Source: Cetobacterium_A somerae (GTDB lineage Bacteria; Fusobacteriota; Fusobacteriia; Fusobacteriales; Fusobacteriaceae). Taken from it: DNA of 64,000 nt. The position numbers were made by a program, and so were the translations under genes. The DNA is taken from NCBI RefSeq assembly GCF_044784365.2, contig NZ_CP173065.2. One strand, written 5' to 3'. Within the stretch, counting starts at the first letter, position 1, and each line of letters starts with the position of its first letter. A model generated the notes under the pieces. The model was not told the origin of the DNA. It made no database searches and saw nothing but the letters and a program-made list of their open reading frames with translations. This document shows positions 62,341-64,000 of the stretch, piece by piece.

Positions 62341-63755
62341 TTTTTAAACTTGTTTATCCTTTGTTGATTATTTTATTTTTTATCTCAACTTTTATCAACA
62401 AAAATAATCTATTTAATGACATAAACTCATCTGTTGATAATTTTAATATTCGTTTTAATAAGGATATACAAACATTAAAAAATGAGATTGATTTTTTAGA
62501 TGCTACTAAAAAAAGTTTACCTTTTGAAAATTACACTGTTGCTGAAAATATAATATACTTTGATATAGATGGAAGTGGAGTTTATTTTAAAAATATTACT
62601 TCACATCCCAATCAATTTAATTTTTATAATTTAAAAGAAGCCAAAGAAAATCTGAACTCTAAATTTAATAACTCTCTTCTTTTCATTGTTTATAATAATA
62701 TACGTTCTTTAAAAAACGATAGAAAAGTTATTTATACTGATGATTTTAGTCAAACTTGGGTTAAAGTTTTACAAAAAGGAGCTCTAAGTTTTGATGTTTT
62801 CCAAAATAAGAGAAGTATCTCTAGAAATAACACTGAATTTGCTCTTTATAATCTCTATACTGATAGAGCTCATGACAAAGAGATGTTTACAATAATATTT
62901 CCAGAATATGATTATTTTAATAACTCCCAAAAGCTTCGTGCTCTTTGGTATTTTGACTTTGATCCTAACTTCTTTGCTAAAAATACAAATAAATTAAAAA
63001 GTATTTTAGGATTAAATACCTATATTATTGATGGAGAGTATAAAGTTGTTTATTCAACAGATAAAAAGCATTCTAAAACTATAGAGAGTATTCAAGATTT
63101 TTATGTTTTTCCCCTTGAAAAAACTAACTATAAAATCTTAATTGAAAAAGAGGGGGTATTTCAACTTATTAAAACAAAAGAGATTTTTATACTAACTTTT
63201 ATTATACTTCTAATTTTTTATATAAATAAAAAAGAGAAACTAAAAAAAGAGTTACTCTCTTTGAAAATATTAAATAAGATTAAAAGTGAACTACTTTTAA
63301 GAGAACCACTAACTGCTCTTTACAACAGATATTTTTTACAAGAGAAGATAATTTTTCCCATTAAAAATTGTGGTGTGGTACTACTTGATATTGATTATTT
63401 TAAAAATATAAATGACAGTTTTGGACATGATAGAGGTGACCTTGTTCTTAAAGCTGTAAGTAATTGTATAAAGTTAGTTTCAATTGGTAATGCTGATGCA
63501 CTTAGATGGGGTGGAGAGGAGTTTTTAATTATCTTTAAAGATACTGACAAAGAAAAACTTTTAAATAAAGTTCATACCCTTCAAATACTAATTAGAAATT
63601 TAAATATTATTGATAACTATAAAATAACTGCTTCATTTGGTGTTATTTACACTGATATTGAAGATAAAAACTCATTTTATAGTGCTGTTTCTAAAGCTGA
63701 TAAAAATCTATATACTGCTAAAAAAACTGGTAGAGATAAAATAGTAGCATTCTAA
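62337..63755 (+). CDS. Diguanylate cyclase with periplasmic sensor region
   Basis: 472 residues. An N-terminal helix (5-17), about 260 residues outside, a second helix near 285-300 (IFILTFIILLIFYINKKEK), and a GGDEF domain with PLTALYNRYFL, VVLLDIDYFKNINDSFGHDRG and the active GGEEF at 392-396 (RWGGEEFLII). No I-site. It overlaps the upstream gene by 4 bases (ATGA), so three c-di-GMP enzymes are made from one transcript. A terminator overlaps its stop codon. Confidence 0.9.
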   Translation: MIFKLVYPLLIILFFISTFINKNNLFNDINSSVDNFNIRFNKDIQTLKNEIDFLDATKKSLPFENYTVAENIIYFDIDGSGVYFKNITSHPNQFNFYNLKEAKENLNSKFNNSLLFIVYNNIRSLKNDRKVIYTDDFSQTWVKVLQKGALSFDVFQNKRSISRNNTEFALYNLYTDRAHDKEMFTIIFPEYDYFNNSQKLRALWYFDFDPNFFAKNTNKLKSILGLNTYIIDGEYKVVYSTDKKHSKTIESIQDFYVFPLEKTNYKILIEKEGVFQLIKTKEIFILTFIILLIFYINKKEKLKKELLSLKILNKIKSELLLREPLTALYNRYFLQEKIIFPIKNCGVVLLDIDYFKNINDSFGHDRGDLVLKAVSNCIKLVSIGNADALRWGGEEFLIIFKDTDKEKLLNKVHTLQILIRNLNIIDNYKITASFGVIYTDIEDKNSFYSAVSKADKNLYTAKKTGRDKIVAF

Positions 63756-63778
63756 AATTAGAATGCTACTTTTCTTTT
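63744..63778. terminator. Terminator at the end of the c-di-GMP operon
   Basis: GTAGCATTCTA (63744-63754) pairs perfectly with TAGAATGCTAC (63759-63769) around AAAT, followed by TTTTCTTTT. The stem begins within the last codons of the GGDEF gene. The converging minus-strand gene ends at 63777 and may use it as well. Confidence 0.9.
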
Positions 63779-64000
63779 AAAATATATAGCTAACTCCAGC
63801 AGTTACTTTCCACGACTCATTTTCTGAAAAGAAATATTTATATCCAGTATAAAAAGATACTCCTGTAGCAGGGTTTCCAATGGCTCCGTTAAGTCCTAAC
63901 TCTTGAGAAAAACTATTTTTATCCTTTAAATCTCCTTCATCATTTTCTTCTGAAAGGCGAGCTCTATATTTTACTTCTTCATCTATTCTATTTAATTCCT
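63777..64000 (-). CDS. Outer membrane protein, C-terminal part (start outside the window)
   Basis: An open minus-strand frame of about 74 codons to the window edge. It reads LNRIDEEVKYRARL (helical), then alternating strands (SQELGLNGAIGNPATGVSFY, TGYKYFFSENES) and ends WKVTAGVSYIF, a beta-strand closing in Phe as in outer-membrane barrels. A coiled-coil followed by a short barrel would fit a trimeric autotransporter anchor, but the visible part is too short to decide. Confidence 0.55.
   Translation of the reverse strand, partial: ELNRIDEEVKYRARLSEENDEGDLKDKNSFSQELGLNGAIGNPATGVSFYTGYKYFFSENESWKVTAGVSYIF

Noticed and set aside
1..64000. CRISPR arrays, rRNA and tRNA genes
   Set aside because: No regularly spaced repeats of 25-40 bp and no tRNA- or rRNA-like conserved blocks were seen while reading; a covariance search could still find a missed tRNA.

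Overview
This window looks like a chromosomal piece of a very AT-rich, Gram-negative anaerobe, most likely a member of the Fusobacteriota (Fusobacterium or Cetobacterium type). The evidence is a base composition far below 40% GC, strong Shine-Dalgarno sites (AGGAGG, GGGAGG), LPS core and O-antigen genes, an omptin, an autotransporter, and a PerR/Fur-type regulator. The genus is an inference; no rRNA or tRNA gene was seen.

Layout. (1) 1-2.4 kb, minus strand: a KAP-type P-loop NTPase, interrupted by a frameshift and cut by the window edge, preceded by two unknown small genes. (2) 2.4-32.8 kb, minus strand: a large O-antigen/capsule locus. From the promoter side it runs wzz, wbaP-type initiating transferase, manC, glycosyltransferases, wzy-like polymerase, gmd, fcl, more glycosyltransferases, wzx, glf, an O-acyltransferase pair, pgm, galU, rmlA, rmlC and a fused rmlD-rmlB. 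These genes supply GDP-mannose, GDP-fucose, UDP-galactofuranose, UDP-glucose and dTDP-rhamnose, so the repeat unit probably contains fucose, rhamnose and galactofuranose. Three mobile elements have entered this locus: a 2461-bp group II intron that splits rmlDB, an IS3-family element that splits the MBOAT acyltransferase, and an IS110-family element with a probable bridge RNA. (3) 32.9-35.5 kb: an island of small unknown genes. Two are on the minus strand. Four are on the plus strand, three of them small helix-turn-helix proteins in tandem followed by a replication-protein-like gene. (4) 35.5-45.4 kb, minus strand: an LPS core operon with three GT9 heptosyltransferase-like genes, three GT4 genes, a GT2 gene, a WaaY-like kinase and a WaaL-like ligase, all from one promoter near 45.36 kb. 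(5) 45.5-57.8 kb, mostly plus: an omptin protease, a lipobox-bearing autotransporter, a Fic protein under an ordered operator array, a divergent Fur-family regulator and QueD-like gene with a 31-bp palindrome, then polysaccharide deacetylase, WaaE-like transferase, response regulator, histidine kinase and a small secreted protein, followed by an IS256-family element. (6) 57.8-63.8 kb, plus: a tightly coupled c-di-GMP cassette (GGDEF; two solute-binding domains with GGDEF-EAL; GGDEF). The window ends in a minus-strand outer-membrane protein fragment.

How it works together. Regions 2 and 4 build and join the two parts of an LPS: O-antigen is made on undecaprenyl phosphate by WbaP, exported by Wzx, polymerised by Wzy, length-controlled by Wzz and ligated by WaaL to the core made by the GT9/GT4 genes. 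Regions 5 and 6 add surface proteins, envelope sensing and second-messenger control. Several surface genes are broken or at risk: the MBOAT gene is clearly split, the rmlDB gene depends on intron splicing, and one acetyltransferase is short at its C terminus. The strain's O-antigen may therefore be altered or absent. Junctions of the intron and of two insertion sequences could be placed to the base from target duplications or from restored reading frames.
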